From contig JBFXAF010000007.1 in assembly GCA_050184585.1 (NCBI GenBank), positions 124,001 to 188,000 of the forward strand: a DNA stretch of 64,000 bases, read 5' to 3'. The translations under genes were made by a program, and so were the position numbers. Positions 49,796 through 58,948 of the stretch are shown here, one piece after another (positions within the stretch are counted from its first letter, which is position 1; the number at the start of each line of letters is the position of its first letter). Under the pieces are notes generated by a model that made no database searches, was not told where the DNA came from, and saw only the letters and a program-made list of their open reading frames with translations. Source of the stretch: JBFXAF01 sp050184585. GTDB lineage: Bacteria > Pseudomonadota > Alphaproteobacteria > Rhizobiales > Rhizobiaceae.

Positions 49796-50377
49796 CTAAC
49801 GTTCCTTGCCCGGCACCCATAACACGTCGGCGTTTCCGTTGTCATTGACCGCCCGGCCGGCGACGAACAGGAAATCCGAGACCCGGTTGATGTAGCGGAT
49901 CGCGATCGGATTGACCCGTTCACGGGGGTCTTGGGCAAGCGCCACGATCAGCCGCTCGGCCCGCCGCGTCACGGTGCGGGCGAGATGCAGCGCCGCCGAT
50001 GCCTGCGTCCCGCCGGGCAGCACGAAGGACTTCAGCGGCGACATCTTTGCGTTGAGGGTGTCGATGTCGGACTCGACGCGGACCACCTGGCTTTCGACGA
50101 TGCGGAGCGGCTCGTATCCGAGCGGCTTGCCGGTATCGGGCGTGGCCAGATCGGCGCCGAGATCGAAGAGATCGTTCTGAATGCGGGCCAGCATGGAGTC
50201 GATCACGGGGTACGCTTCCGCGGTATGGGTCCGAGCGATGCCGACGCAGGCGTTGGCCTCGTCGACGGTGCCGTAGGCCTCGACGCGCGGATCATCCTTG
50301 CGCCGCCGCTGGCCGTCGCCCAGTCCCGTCGTGCCGTCGTCGCCGGTCTTCGTGTAAATCTTGTTGAGCTTGACCAT
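49796..50377 (-). CDS. PduO-type cob(I)yrinic acid a,c-diamide/cobalamin adenosyltransferase
   Basis: 193 residues. The N-terminal ATP-binding KIYTKTGDDGTTGLGDG, then VEAYGTVDEANACVG, and C-terminal RRAERLIVAL and RYINRVSDFLFVAGR are diagnostic of the PduO type. It transfers the adenosyl group from ATP to cob(I)alamin. The start is the ATG at 50377; the long open frame upstream is a shadow of the HIG1-type gene. Confidence 0.95.
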   Translation of the reverse strand: MVKLNKIYTKTGDDGTTGLGDGQRRRKDDPRVEAYGTVDEANACVGIARTHTAEAYPVIDSMLARIQNDLFDLGADLATPDTGKPLGYEPLRIVESQVVRVESDIDTLNAKMSPLKSFVLPGGTQASAALHLARTVTRRAERLIVALAQDPRERVNPIAIRYINRVSDFLFVAGRAVNDNGNADVLWVPGKER

Positions 50378-50397
50378 CGGCCCCTCCGGCCCGCGGG

Positions 50398-50595
50398 TCA
50401 GGAAGGGCCGCGGGTGAAATAGACCGCGAGCAGGATGAACACCAGCGCCAGGAACTGCAGGAACACGCGCGCCTGCATGAGCTTGTTGGAGGTGATGCCC
50501 GATCCGCCGCGCATCATGTTGATCAGGCCGCGAATCAGCACGAAGACGACCGCGATCATCACGAGAACGGCGAGGATGTTGAAAGCTGTCGACAT
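50398..50595 (-). CDS. HIG1-domain-like twin transmembrane protein (65 aa)
   Basis: 65 residues with two helices (about 5-25 and 43-60) joined by a basic-polar loop RGGSGITSNKLMQARV. This matches the small HIG_1_N-type membrane proteins found before the cobalamin adenosyltransferase in rhizobia. HIG1 proteins associate with respiratory complexes in mitochondria; the bacterial role is not established. Confidence 0.88.
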   Translation of the reverse strand: MSTAFNILAVLVMIAVVFVLIRGLINMMRGGSGITSNKLMQARVFLQFLALVFILLAVYFTRGPS

Positions 50596-50618
50596 GGGGC
50601 GTTCCGGTGGTGCGGCCC

Positions 50619-51452
50619 TCAGGCCTGCGATGCAAGAAGCCGGTAGAACATCCGAGCCGGCAGGATGCGTTTCAAGATGACGCCAATGCGCGCCGGCGTG
50701 GTCACCACATAGTGCGGCCTTGGCCTCGCGGAAAGCAGGGCGTGGCGAAGAACCGCATGCACGGCCTCGGGACCAAGCTTCATCCTCGAGGACGACCCAC
50801 CGGCCCTCAATCTCGCGAGCTGGGCCGCGTAAGCCTCACGATGGACCGAGTTCTCGTGGTCGATGTGCCTCTCGAAGTAGGGAAGCCCGTTGGCTGCGAT
50901 TCGCGAAACGATTGGTCCCGGTTCAATAAGCGAGACGTGGATGCCGGAACCCTCAAGTTCCGCGCGCAGGCAAAGCGTCAGCCCTTCCAGGGCGTGCTTG
51001 GACGCCGCGTAGGCGCCGCGCCACTTCACCGGCGCCAGGCCAAGGATCGACGAGCAGTTGACGATGCGGCCGCGACCCTGGCTTCGCATGACGGGTATGA
51101 CGCGGCGCGTCAGGTCGTGCCAGCCGAACAGGTTTGCCTCGAACTGCTCGCGCAGCGCCTCGACCGGCAGGTCCTCGACGGCGCCGGCCTGCGCGTGGGC
51201 GCCGTTGTTGTAGAGGGCATCGAGCCTGCCGCCGGTGCGCGCCAACACCGATTCGAGAAGGGCGGCGATCGATCCTGGTTCACGGTAGTCGAGATAGAAC
51301 GCTTCCATGCCCTCGGCTTCGAGCTCGGCGATGTCCTCTGGCTTGCGCGCCGTCGCGAAGACCCGCCAGCCGTCGCGCCTGAGGGCCCGCGCGCAATGGG
51401 CGCCGATCCCCGACGAGGCGCCGGTGACGATGATGGTGCGGGGTTGTGCCAT
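50619..51452 (-). CDS. short-chain dehydrogenase/reductase
   Basis: 277 residues from the ATG at 51452. Cofactor motif VTGASSGIGAHCARAL, DALYNNGAHAQAG, catalytic Ser in VNCSSILG and YAASK (Tyr-x-x-x-Lys). The C-terminus VVTTPARIGVILKRILPARMFYRLL is hydrophobic-basic and may touch the membrane. The substrate is unknown. It heads the four-gene series running to the rhomboid gene. Confidence 0.92.
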   Translation of the reverse strand: MAQPRTIIVTGASSGIGAHCARALRRDGWRVFATARKPEDIAELEAEGMEAFYLDYREPGSIAALLESVLARTGGRLDALYNNGAHAQAGAVEDLPVEALREQFEANLFGWHDLTRRVIPVMRSQGRGRIVNCSSILGLAPVKWRGAYAASKHALEGLTLCLRAELEGSGIHVSLIEPGPIVSRIAANGLPYFERHIDHENSVHREAYAAQLARLRAGGSSSRMKLGPEAVHAVLRHALLSARPRPHYVVTTPARIGVILKRILPARMFYRLLASQA

Positions 51453-51540
51453 GCACTTCACCGGATTAAGCCGCGCTTGCAAAGCGGCGAACAGGCTTCC
51501 CATATTCGCCGCGATCGAACAACGGACGGATTCGCTCCCG

Positions 51541-52389
51541 ATGCGCAAGGTTGTCGCCATCCGCCGCGTGCTCGGGGACGCGCTGGGGCATTTCAATGCC
51601 GACGACGGCTGGGCAATGGCGAGCCACCTCGCATTGTCCGCGCTGATGGCGCTGTTCCCTTTCCTGATCTTCGCCACCACCCTCGCCAGCTTTCTCGGCG
51701 CGCAGGCGTTCGCCGAGACGGCGGTGCACCTGGTCTTCGACACCTGGCCCGACCAGATCGCCGAGCCGATCGCCCGGGAGGTGGTCAGCGTGCTGACGGT
51801 CCAGCGCACCGACCTGCTCACCTTCGGCGTGGTGCTCGCCGCATATTTCGCCTCGAACGGCATTGAAGCCCTGAGGACGTCGCTCAACCGCGCCTATCGG
51901 GTGGTCGAATCGCGCTCGCTCATGTTCCGCCGGGTGCAGAGCCTGGGTTTCGTGCTGATGGCGACGATCGGTTTCCTGGCGATCTCGGTCCTGCTCGTCT
52001 TCGCGCCGCTCATCGCGAGGCTGGCGCAGGCGAACTTCGTGTGGATCGAGCCCTACATGGGCACGATCACCTTCTGGCGCATCGCGATCGCCTCGATCGT
52101 CATCGTGGTCGGGCTGGTGATCGTCCATCTCTGGCTGCCCGACGGGCGCCGGCCGTTCACCCACATCCTCCCCGGCATCGCCTTCACGCTTGCCGCGTGG
52201 CTTGCGGGCTCGACCATGTTCGCGACCTATCTCGACAATTTCTCGTCCTATGTGACGACCTATGCCGGGCTGGCGTCGATCATGATCGCCATCGTCTTCC
52301 TCTACATCATCTCCGCGATCTTCATCCTCGGCGGCGAACTGAACGCCGCGATCTCGCGCTACCGCGAGGCGCGCGCGCGCGTCGGCTGA
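51541..52389 (+). CDS. YihY/virulence factor BrkB family membrane protein
   Basis: 282 residues with six helices. YihY markers: DDGWAMASHLALSALMALFPFLIF, FGVVLAAYFASNGIEALRTSLNRAYRV, and GGELNAAISRYREA at the end. The function is not settled. The ATG at 51541 is 88 bp from the divergent SDR. The 3' end overlaps the convergent EamA gene by 31 bp. Confidence 0.92.
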   Translation: MRKVVAIRRVLGDALGHFNADDGWAMASHLALSALMALFPFLIFATTLASFLGAQAFAETAVHLVFDTWPDQIAEPIAREVVSVLTVQRTDLLTFGVVLAAYFASNGIEALRTSLNRAYRVVESRSLMFRRVQSLGFVLMATIGFLAISVLLVFAPLIARLAQANFVWIEPYMGTITFWRIAIASIVIVVGLVIVHLWLPDGRRPFTHILPGIAFTLAAWLAGSTMFATYLDNFSSYVTTYAGLASIMIAIVFLYIISAIFILGGELNAAISRYREARARVG

Positions 52390-53246
52390 GCGCTCGCCAG
52401 CCCGACGCCGAGGGTCGCCAGGGCCATGCCCGCGATCTGCACCAAGGTGAGCGTCTCACCGAACAGTGGCCAGGCGATGAGCGCGGTGACCGCCGGCACG
52501 AGGTAGAAGAGCGAGGCCACGCGCGAGACTTCGCCGTTACGGATTAGCCGCATCAGGAGAAAAATTGCGCCGATCGACAGCACGAAAACCAGCCAGACCA
52601 TGGCGAAGACGAGTTCGCCTGAAAGCGTGAACGTCCGCGTCTCGAAGGCCAGCGAGCCGGCTGCCATCAAGGCGGCGGCCCCGACATACTGCCAGGCGGT
52701 CGAACGAACGAGGTCGCCGCCCGTGTCGAAGCGCTTCTGCCAGACTGTGCCGGCGCTCATGGCCAGCACGGCGACGAAGGCGGCGATCAGCGCCGGCGCC
52801 GACAGCGTGTCGACCGGCGCGCCGAGCTTCGGCCATAGCACGATCGCGATGCCGAGGAGACCGGCGGCAAGGCCCAGCCAATGGCGTGGCAGGATGCGTT
52901 CGCCGAGCGCCGGGGCCGCCATGAGCGCCGTCAGCAGCGGCTGCAGGCCAACGATGAGGGCCGAAAGCCCGGCCGACATGCCGTTTCGCACGGCCCAGAA
53001 GACGCCGCCGAGATAGACGCCGTGCATGAGGATGCCCGCCCAGGCCGCGTGAGCAGCCTCGCCGCGCTCGAGGCGGGGGGACCCGATCATAGCCGCGATG
53101 GCGCCGAGAATCGCGGCGGCGATCAGAAACCGTGTCGCGAGAAACGAGAAGGGCTCGGCCCACGGCATGGCAAAGCGCGCACCGATGAAGCCGGTCGACC
53201 ACAGGAAGACGAAGAGCGCCGGGGAGAGGCGGGCTAGGATGGCCAT
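52359..53246 (-). CDS. EamA/DMT family transporter
   Basis: 295 residues with ten helices in two EamA halves (FVFLWSTGFIGARFAMPWAEPF; later AAFVAVLAMSAGTVWQKRF). The substrate is unknown; drug/metabolite exporters of this type export amino acids or small metabolites. The start is the ATG at 53246; codons upstream are not family-like. Confidence 0.92.
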   Translation of the reverse strand: MAILARLSPALFVFLWSTGFIGARFAMPWAEPFSFLATRFLIAAAILGAIAAMIGSPRLERGEAAHAAWAGILMHGVYLGGVFWAVRNGMSAGLSALIVGLQPLLTALMAAPALGERILPRHWLGLAAGLLGIAIVLWPKLGAPVDTLSAPALIAAFVAVLAMSAGTVWQKRFDTGGDLVRSTAWQYVGAAALMAAGSLAFETRTFTLSGELVFAMVWLVFVLSIGAIFLLMRLIRNGEVSRVASLFYLVPAVTALIAWPLFGETLTLVQIAGMALATLGVGLASAQPTRARASR

Positions 53247-53380
53247 GGGCGGGACCGGCTTTCCACTGAATGAAGCCGATCCGTCTAATGCGAACGAAAC
53301 CGTCAAGCAAAGCGAAAGGGCTGAAACATAGATTCAGCCGTGCTGAAGGGTCGGGTGGGGCAGCCGGGCGGAGCGCCGCG

Positions 53381-53668
53381 ATGCTTCTGGACCTCGACCC
53401 GTTTTGGCTCCTGATGGCCGTCGCCGCCGTCGGCGTCGTCTCCCTCGTGTTCGGTTCCGCGCTCGACGCGCTGATGCGCGACGACGGATTCGGTCCGCTG
53501 GGCAACATGGTCGTTCTGACGAGCGGCTTCTTCCTCGCCATCGGGGCGGCGAACCGCCTGGGCTACAGCTTCGACGAGGTGCTGGTCGCTTCCGGCGTCG
53601 GACTTGCCGGTTCATTCCTCGTCCTGGTGGTGCTGTCGTTCACGAAGGCAGGGCTGGCGCGATTGTAA
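53381..53668 (+). CDS. small membrane protein of unknown function (95 aa)
   Basis: 95 residues from the ATG at 53381 with GGAG 8 nt upstream. Three hydrophobic helices (about 8-27, 42-60, 68-90) and an acidic-polar loop LDALMRDDGFGPLG. No family is recognised. The longer open frame upstream (from 53270) is basic and non-family-like. Confidence 0.65.
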   Translation: MLLDLDPFWLLMAVAAVGVVSLVFGSALDALMRDDGFGPLGNMVVLTSGFFLAIGAANRLGYSFDEVLVASGVGLAGSFLVLVVLSFTKAGLARL

Positions 53669-53808
53669 TCGTCGCCGGATTCGCGCCATGATTGTCGTGG
53701 CGCCGCCCGGATTCCGTCCCGCATTCTCCTTCGACGGAAACTAGCGACGCGCGGGTAACGGCCGCGGCCGCACCGCGGGAACGGTTGGGCATTTCAGGGG
53801 TGATCTGC

Positions 53809-54810
53809 ATGGACGCGTCGGCATTCATGCCCGGCGAGGCGGTACAGGCCGCGATCCGGGACGATCTCGTCATCTACAATGAACAGCGGGCGGCGGCGAT
53901 CGCGCGCGTCGCGTGGCGGAGGAAGGTCATTCTCGGCGGATACGCCGTCGTCGCCGTCATGCTCCTGGCGGCGTTCGCCTTCTGGCTGTTCGGAGGCCCT
54001 GCGCCTGCGCCGGAGGTGGTCGGAGGCGTCGACATCAACGCGGCGAGCCGCGACGGTCCGCTCCTGGTCTTCGGCTTGGCCGGCGTGTTCAGCGTGGTCG
54101 TCGGCATCTTCGTCTACTACCTGACGGGAGGACCCGTGCGGAAACTCCAGCGCAACTTCCGCAGGAGCCTCATTCCCAGGCTCTTCGCCTTCCTCGAAAA
54201 CGTCACCTACCGACAGGGGGCAAAGCCGGCTTCGTTCCGGAACCTGCCGCGCCAGGCGATCGGCAACTACAACCGGCAACGCTTCGACGACGTCATCGCC
54301 GGGGGGCATCAAGGCATGAAGTTCGAGGCATTCGAAGCCAGTTTCTCGAGGCAGAAGGACAAGAAGGCGGATGTCCGGGTCTTCAGCGGCATCATCCTGT
54401 CCTTCGACCTCACAAACCCGTTTCCGGGAAAGCTGATCGCCACGAGAGGCTCGCGCGGCGTCATGGGCTCGCTCGGCGACCTGTTCAGCAGTCTGGGGAA
54501 AGTGACGACCGGCGATCCCTCGCTGGACGAAAGCTACGAATTCCGCTCCGACAATCCGGAAGCGGCCGTCAAGCTGGTCAACAAGCGATTCGTCGAGGCG
54601 CTCGACGGCCTGCACGCAACCTGGCCGGGCTCCGCGGGCCGGGTCGTGCTCGCCGGCAACTCGGGTTTCGTGCTCCTGCCGACGTCCAAGAACTTCTTCG
54701 AGTTGCCGAAGATCGACACGGCCTGCGAGTACGACCGCCATATCAAGCCCATGGTGACCGATATGGCCGGGCTTCTGGCGACGGCCAAGCTGGTTCGCGC
54801 GGCGGCCTAA
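53809..54810 (+). CDS. DUF3137 family membrane protein
   Basis: 333 residues from the ATG at 53809 (AGGGG upstream). Two helices (about 38-60 and 80-100), then a soluble domain (about 130-320) with the DUF3137 features FEASFSRQKDKKADVRVFSGIILSFD-type strands and GFVLLPTSKNFFE. The family has no known function. The last 4 bp overlap the convergent gluQ. Confidence 0.85.
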   Translation: MDASAFMPGEAVQAAIRDDLVIYNEQRAAAIARVAWRRKVILGGYAVVAVMLLAAFAFWLFGGPAPAPEVVGGVDINAASRDGPLLVFGLAGVFSVVVGIFVYYLTGGPVRKLQRNFRRSLIPRLFAFLENVTYRQGAKPASFRNLPRQAIGNYNRQRFDDVIAGGHQGMKFEAFEASFSRQKDKKADVRVFSGIILSFDLTNPFPGKLIATRGSRGVMGSLGDLFSSLGKVTTGDPSLDESYEFRSDNPEAAVKLVNKRFVEALDGLHATWPGSAGRVVLAGNSGFVLLPTSKNFFELPKIDTACEYDRHIKPMVTDMAGLLATAKLVRAAA

Positions 54811-55694
54811 ACCAGTCCGACCATGCGACGGATGTCGGCCGGGGTGCGGCCGACATCCCTGAGCGCGCGCAGGCCGCTGTCACGGAAGCTCTTGGAGAGC
54901 TTGCGCCCATCCGGGCCGGGGATCAGCGCGTGGTGGAAGTAGATTGGCTTCGGCAGGCCGAAGAGCGTCTGCAGCAGCCAGTGGATGTCGGTTGCGGCGA
55001 GCAGGTCCTGTCCCCGCACCACATGGGTGACCCCCTGCGCGGCGTCGTCGGTGACCACCGACAGGTGGTAGCTCGTCGGCACGTCCTTGCGGGCGATGAC
55101 GACATCGCCCCAACGCGTCGGGCTGGGTTCCACCCGTTCGGTTGCGTCCCCGTGGTCGTCACGGAGCGTCGTCCACCCCTGCGAGCGTCGCACCGGCGTC
55201 AGTCGTTCGAGCGCGGCCGCGGTGTTCAGCCGCCAGGCGAAAGGCTCGCCCGCCTCGATCCGGCGCTTGCGTTCCCGTCGCGCCATGCGGCGATCGTCGC
55301 CCGGATAGAGCGGCGCGCCGTCCGGATCGGTCGGCCAGCGTCGCCCGGCAGCCTGCAATGCTGTCATCCTGTCGCGGATCTCGCCGCGGGTCATGAAGGT
55401 CGGATAGGCAAGTTCCTCCTTGACCAGCCAATCGAGCTTCGCGCGATAGTCGGCGAGATTATCCGACTGCCGCCGGACCGGCGTCTCCCACTCCAGCCCC
55501 AGCCATTCGAGGTCGCGATAGATCGCCGCCTCGAACTCGGGCGTGCAGCGCGCCTCGTCGATGTCCTCGATGCGCAGCAGCAGACGCCCGCCGCGCGCCT
55601 TCGCCATGTCGGCGTTGAGCAAGGCCGAGTAGGCATGGCCGAGATGGAGTTCGCCATTGGGGCTGGGCGCGAAGCGGAAGACGGGAACTGTCAT
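54807..55694 (-). CDS. gluQ: glutamyl-Q tRNA(Asp) synthetase
   Basis: 295 residues, resembling glutamyl-tRNA synthetase without the anticodon-binding domain. HIGH-type RFAPSPNGELHLGHAYSALL, RIEDIDEARC, and KLSKS (about 275). It glutamylates queuosine in tRNA(Asp), not the tRNA 3' end. The start is the ATG at 55694 (MTVPVFRFAPSPNGE). Confidence 0.95.
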   Translation of the reverse strand: MTVPVFRFAPSPNGELHLGHAYSALLNADMAKARGGRLLLRIEDIDEARCTPEFEAAIYRDLEWLGLEWETPVRRQSDNLADYRAKLDWLVKEELAYPTFMTRGEIRDRMTALQAAGRRWPTDPDGAPLYPGDDRRMARRERKRRIEAGEPFAWRLNTAAALERLTPVRRSQGWTTLRDDHGDATERVEPSPTRWGDVVIARKDVPTSYHLSVVTDDAAQGVTHVVRGQDLLAATDIHWLLQTLFGLPKPIYFHHALIPGPDGRKLSKSFRDSGLRALRDVGRTPADIRRMVGLV

Positions 55695-55771
55695 GAGCCT
55701 GACGGGGGCAGGTTGAACGGCGGAAGCGCGGATTGCTACGGTGTCTGCCTTCCCCACACAAGCAGGCGCTA

Positions 55772-56416
55772 ATGCGGCGGATCACAAGCGAACGTGACAT
55801 CGAGGAGGGCCTGGACGCGCTCGTCGCGATCGATCCGCGGCTCGCCGCGATCCGCGCCGTATCTGGTGAGGTACCGCTGAGGCTGACGGCGCCGGGGTTC
55901 GAGAGCCTGGTGTCCATCGTCGTGTCCCAACAGGTGTCGCGGGCGAGCGCCGACGCGATCATGGCGCGGCTCAGAGCACTCGTCGACCCGCTCGCGGCGC
56001 GGGCCATGCCGGACATCTCCGACGACATCTGGCGCCGCGCAGGCATGTCCCGGCCAAAGCAGAAAGCGCTCGTCGCGATCGGAGCGGCCGTTGCCGAGGG
56101 CAGCCTCGATCTGAAGTCGGTCGCCGAACTGGACGCAGCGGAAGCGATCGCCCGCATGAGCGGCGTGCACGGCATCGGGCCGTGGACGGCCGAGGTCTAC
56201 CTACTGTTCGCCGCGGGCCATCCCGACATCTTCCCGGCACGGGACGTGGCGCTCCAGACGGCCGTGGGCGCGGCTTTCGGAATCGATCCGCGCCCGGGAG
56301 AAAGGGCGCTCGCGAGGATCGCCGAATCATGGAGCCCCTGGCGCGGCGTCGCGTCGCGTCTGTTCTGGGCCTACTATCGGCGGATCAGGGGCCGGGAGGC
56401 CGTTCTGACGATCTGA
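55772..56416 (+). CDS. DNA-3-methyladenine glycosylase II (AlkA family)
   Basis: 214 residues. A helix-hairpin-helix glycosylase with SGVHGIGPWTAEVYLLFAAG and the catalytic Asp in FPARDVALQTAVG; VVSQQVSRASADAIMARL upstream is typical. It removes alkylated purines in base excision repair. The start is the ATG at 55772; the preceding codons are a shadow. Confidence 0.92.
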   Translation: MRRITSERDIEEGLDALVAIDPRLAAIRAVSGEVPLRLTAPGFESLVSIVVSQQVSRASADAIMARLRALVDPLAARAMPDISDDIWRRAGMSRPKQKALVAIGAAVAEGSLDLKSVAELDAAEAIARMSGVHGIGPWTAEVYLLFAAGHPDIFPARDVALQTAVGAAFGIDPRPGERALARIAESWSPWRGVASRLFWAYYRRIRGREAVLTI

Positions 56417-56546
56417 CGCACCGAGAAAGCGCCAAGAACCGGTCGATTTCGTTGAATTTGTTGCCGTCTGGCCGCTTCACATTCCTGACATCCGCGGCTT
56501 AGAATATCCGCGCCGATCGCTGTGAGGGACCAGGGAGCAGACAGAT

Positions 56547-57104
56547 TTGACGATCGCCGTGTCTCCGGACGGGCTTCCCGCGCTGGTCCTCAACGCGGAT
56601 TATCGTCCCCTCAGCTACTATCCGCTGTCGCTCTGGTCCTGGCAGGACGCGATCAAGGCGGTGTTCCTCGACCGCGTGAACATCGTGGCCGAGTACGAGC
56701 ACCGCGTCTCCTCGCCGACCTTCTCGATGAAGCTGCCGAGCGTGGTGAGCCTCAAGAGCTACGTGAAGCCGTCGCGCAACCCGGCCTTCACGCGTTTCAA
56801 CGTGTTCCTGCGCGACCGCTTCCAGTGCCAGTACTGCGGCACCGGCGAGGACCTCACCTTCGATCATGTGGTTCCTCGCCACTGCGGCGGCGAGACGACC
56901 TGGGAAAACGTGGTGGCGGCCTGTTCGCCATGCAATCTCCGGAAGGGCGGCATGCTGCCGGCGCACGCGAAGATGTGGCCGGTCCAGGCGCCCTTTCAGC
57001 CGACGGTCCACGATCTGCACAACAACGGCAAGCGCTTCCCGCCGAACTATCTGCACGAAAGCTGGATGGACTATCTCTACTGGGACGTCGAACTGGAGCC
57101 CTGA
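56547..57104 (+). CDS. HNH endonuclease family protein
   Basis: 185 residues. The HNH motif lies in RFQCQYCGTGEDLTFDHVVPR, GGETTWENVVAACSPCNLRKG, with two Cys pairs likely binding zinc. The N-terminus PALVLNADYRPLSYYPLSLWSW is the conserved start of this widespread rhizobial family. Start TTG with GGGAG 10 nt upstream. The function is unknown; not linked to any restriction gene here. Confidence 0.9.
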   Translation: MTIAVSPDGLPALVLNADYRPLSYYPLSLWSWQDAIKAVFLDRVNIVAEYEHRVSSPTFSMKLPSVVSLKSYVKPSRNPAFTRFNVFLRDRFQCQYCGTGEDLTFDHVVPRHCGGETTWENVVAACSPCNLRKGGMLPAHAKMWPVQAPFQPTVHDLHNNGKRFPPNYLHESWMDYLYWDVELEP

Positions 57105-57122
57105 GAGCGGTCCGCGAGTTCT

Positions 57123-57160
57123 GGAGCAATGTTCGACCAGATTGAACCGGTTCGGTTTCA
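57123..57160. repeat. solo AGAGC-family end forming a hairpin between convergent genes
   Basis: GGAGCAATGTTCGACCAGAT then TGAACCGGTTCGGTTTC follows the right end of copy A for about 36 bp. GATTGAACC and GGTTTCAATC can pair across GGTTC. It sits between the HNH and dsbB stops and may end transcription from both sides. Confidence 0.65.
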
Positions 57161-57658
57161 ATCGCGCTTCAGCGCGCCCCGGAGCGCGACGGCCAGCAGG
57201 CCGAGGCTTGCGACGGCGTTCCAGCCGGCGAAGGAAAGTCCGAGGAAGCGTCCCGCCGCCTTGTCGCAGGACGGCGGGATCGCCTGGTCGATCTGGTCGA
57301 GGATGTTCCCGCTCGACGGGGGCGCGTCCACGGCGCCGCAATCCGTCGGTCCCGGCCACCAGCCCCATTCGACGCCGGCGTGATTGACGCCCAGATAGAG
57401 GCTCCAGACCATCAGCGCCGCACCGACGAGCAGCAGGCAGCGCACGATCCAGACCGGCAGTCTGAAGACCGCCGCGAGCAAGGCGAGCAGCATCAGCGGC
57501 GCGCCGACATAGTAGGGAAGGCGCTGCTCCAGGCAGAGCTTGCAGGGGATGTAGCCGCCCAGGTGCTGGAAGGCGAGCGCCGTGCCGACGGTGCCCGCCA
57601 TGCCGATGGTTAGTAGGGCTGCGGCGAAGGTGCGGGTCGTCGGGGCGGAGTTCTGCAT
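57158..57658 (-). CDS. dsbB: disulfide bond formation protein B (DsbB-like)
   Basis: 166 residues with four helices. The first Cys pair is in YIPCKLCLEQR (quinone side), the second pair is split (TDCGAVDAPP and PPSCDKAAG). It reoxidises DsbA-type thiol oxidases. It is 6 bp downstream of the YqaA-family gene, so cotranscribed. Confidence 0.92.
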   Translation of the reverse strand: MQNSAPTTRTFAAALLTIGMAGTVGTALAFQHLGGYIPCKLCLEQRLPYYVGAPLMLLALLAAVFRLPVWIVRCLLLVGAALMVWSLYLGVNHAGVEWGWWPGPTDCGAVDAPPSSGNILDQIDQAIPPSCDKAAGRFLGLSFAGWNAVASLGLLAVALRGALKRD

Positions 57659-57664
57659 GGTGAT

Positions 57665-58246
57665 CTAGAAGAGGTAGCGGATGGCCACAAAGCCGCCGAT
57701 GAGCAGGACCATGAAGACGGTGAAAAGAAGGCCGAGGTTCTTTTCGATGAACTCGCGGATCGGCTCTCCGAACTTGTGCAGGAGCCATGCCACCAGGAAG
57801 AAGCGCAGGCCCCGACCGATGATCGACACCACGATGAGCGTGACGAGGTTCAGTCCGGTCGCTCCGGAGAAGATCGTGATCACCTTGTAGGGGAACGGCG
57901 TGACGGCCGCGAAGAGCACGCCCCAGGCGCCCCAGTCATTGTACCATGCGGCGATCTGATCGAACGATCCTTCGGCGCTGTAGAGCGCGAGGATCGGCCG
58001 GCCGATCGCATCCATCAGGAGAGCACCGATCGCATAGCCCAGCAACGCACCGAGGACAGAGGCGACGGTGCAGACCAGCGCGTAGCGTATCCACTTGCCT
58101 CGATCGGCGATGACCATGGGGATGAGCAGGACGTCAGGCGGAATCGGGAAGAACGAGCTTTCCACGAACGACACGCCGGCCAGCGCCCGCTCGGCGTGAC
58201 GGGTGCGTGCGAGCGACATGGTCCAGTCGTAGAGCCTGCGAAGCAT
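57665..58246 (-). CDS. YqaA/DedA-like membrane protein
   Basis: 193 residues, SNARE-associated/VTT-type. Helices around 20-45, 55-80, 108-135, 140-160, 168-190; conserved FVESSFFPIPPDVLLIPM and AVTPFPYKVITIFSGA. Family members are implicated in lipid or membrane homeostasis. It is cotranscribed with dsbB. Confidence 0.92.
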   Translation of the reverse strand: MLRRLYDWTMSLARTRHAERALAGVSFVESSFFPIPPDVLLIPMVIADRGKWIRYALVCTVASVLGALLGYAIGALLMDAIGRPILALYSAEGSFDQIAAWYNDWGAWGVLFAAVTPFPYKVITIFSGATGLNLVTLIVVSIIGRGLRFFLVAWLLHKFGEPIREFIEKNLGLLFTVFMVLLIGGFVAIRYLF

Positions 58247-58433
58247 TTCGGGGTCCGGAACAGGTTTGCCGCGCGCCTTCTAGTCGGATTCCTTCCGCGC
58301 GACAACGCGACGCGTCGATCACAAGCAGGTGCTTCGCGGCCGTCGTCACCGACGGCTGGCTGCGACGTCATCCTTCGAGTTGACGGACAAGCGGCTTGGC
58401 GTGTAGTCCGCTGCCGTTCCACCCTCGGGGTGG

Positions 58434-58520
58434 GCCCCTGTGGCGGAATTGGTAGACGCGGCAGACTCAAAATCTGTTGCCTTCACGGGCGTGCTGGTTC
58501 GATCCCGGCCAGGGGCACCA
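58434..58520 (+). tRNA. tRNA-Leu (anticodon CAA)
   Basis: The acceptor arm GCCCCTG pairs with CAGGGGC, with encoded CCA at 58518-58520. The anticodon loop is CTCAAAA (anticodon CAA, reading UUG) between GCAGA and TCTGT. The variable arm is long (class II), and the T arm GGTTCGATCC is normal. Confidence 0.97.
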
Positions 58521-58570
58521 ACCTTTCGATCGTTGACCCCTACGGGGCAAACGCGTTTCCGACGCCTGAA

Positions 58571-58864
58571 TCAATTCTTCAGGCAGAAGATGCGGATGTC
58601 TCGCCCGCCAGCGACGCATTCGACCTCCATGGTCCCGTCGGCCGCCTCGATGAACAGCACGCTGCTGGCCGATACGCTGCCGTTGGGCTTGATAAAGCAG
58701 TAAGCGTTCATGATCGTCTCGCCCGCCTCGCACCTGGCCTTGCGGCCCTCGAACTCGGCCATGCGGATCGACACGTCACCCGTCTGGGCGGGAGGCTGGG
58801 CCTCGTCCTGGCCGCATCCGGCCAGGATCGCGAGGACGGCCAAAGCCGGCAGCGTCTTTTGCAT
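58571..58864 (-). CDS. small lipoprotein of unknown function (97 aa)
   Basis: 97 residues. Signal peptide with lipobox ILAGC (Cys17), then GQDEAQPPAQ linker and a compact domain with three Cys (ARCEAGETIM, YCFIKPNGSV, VECVAGGRDIRIFC). GAGGAGAGG precedes the ATG. No family is recognised. Confidence 0.8.
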   Translation of the reverse strand: MQKTLPALAVLAILAGCGQDEAQPPAQTGDVSIRMAEFEGRKARCEAGETIMNAYCFIKPNGSVSASSVLFIEAADGTMEVECVAGGRDIRIFCLKN

Positions 58865-58948
58865 CGATACCTCTCCTCGGTCGTTGACGGCAACGACGAG
58901 GAGCGTATAGCCCCGGCAAGCGAAGCGACAGCGGGGCGCGCCGGGTCA

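Noticed and set aside
57776..58948. Upstream extension of the acyl-CoA synthetase frame
   Set aside because: It passes through antisense YqaA coding sequence, the tRNA-Leu and the antisense lipoprotein gene; the synthetase starts normally at 58949.
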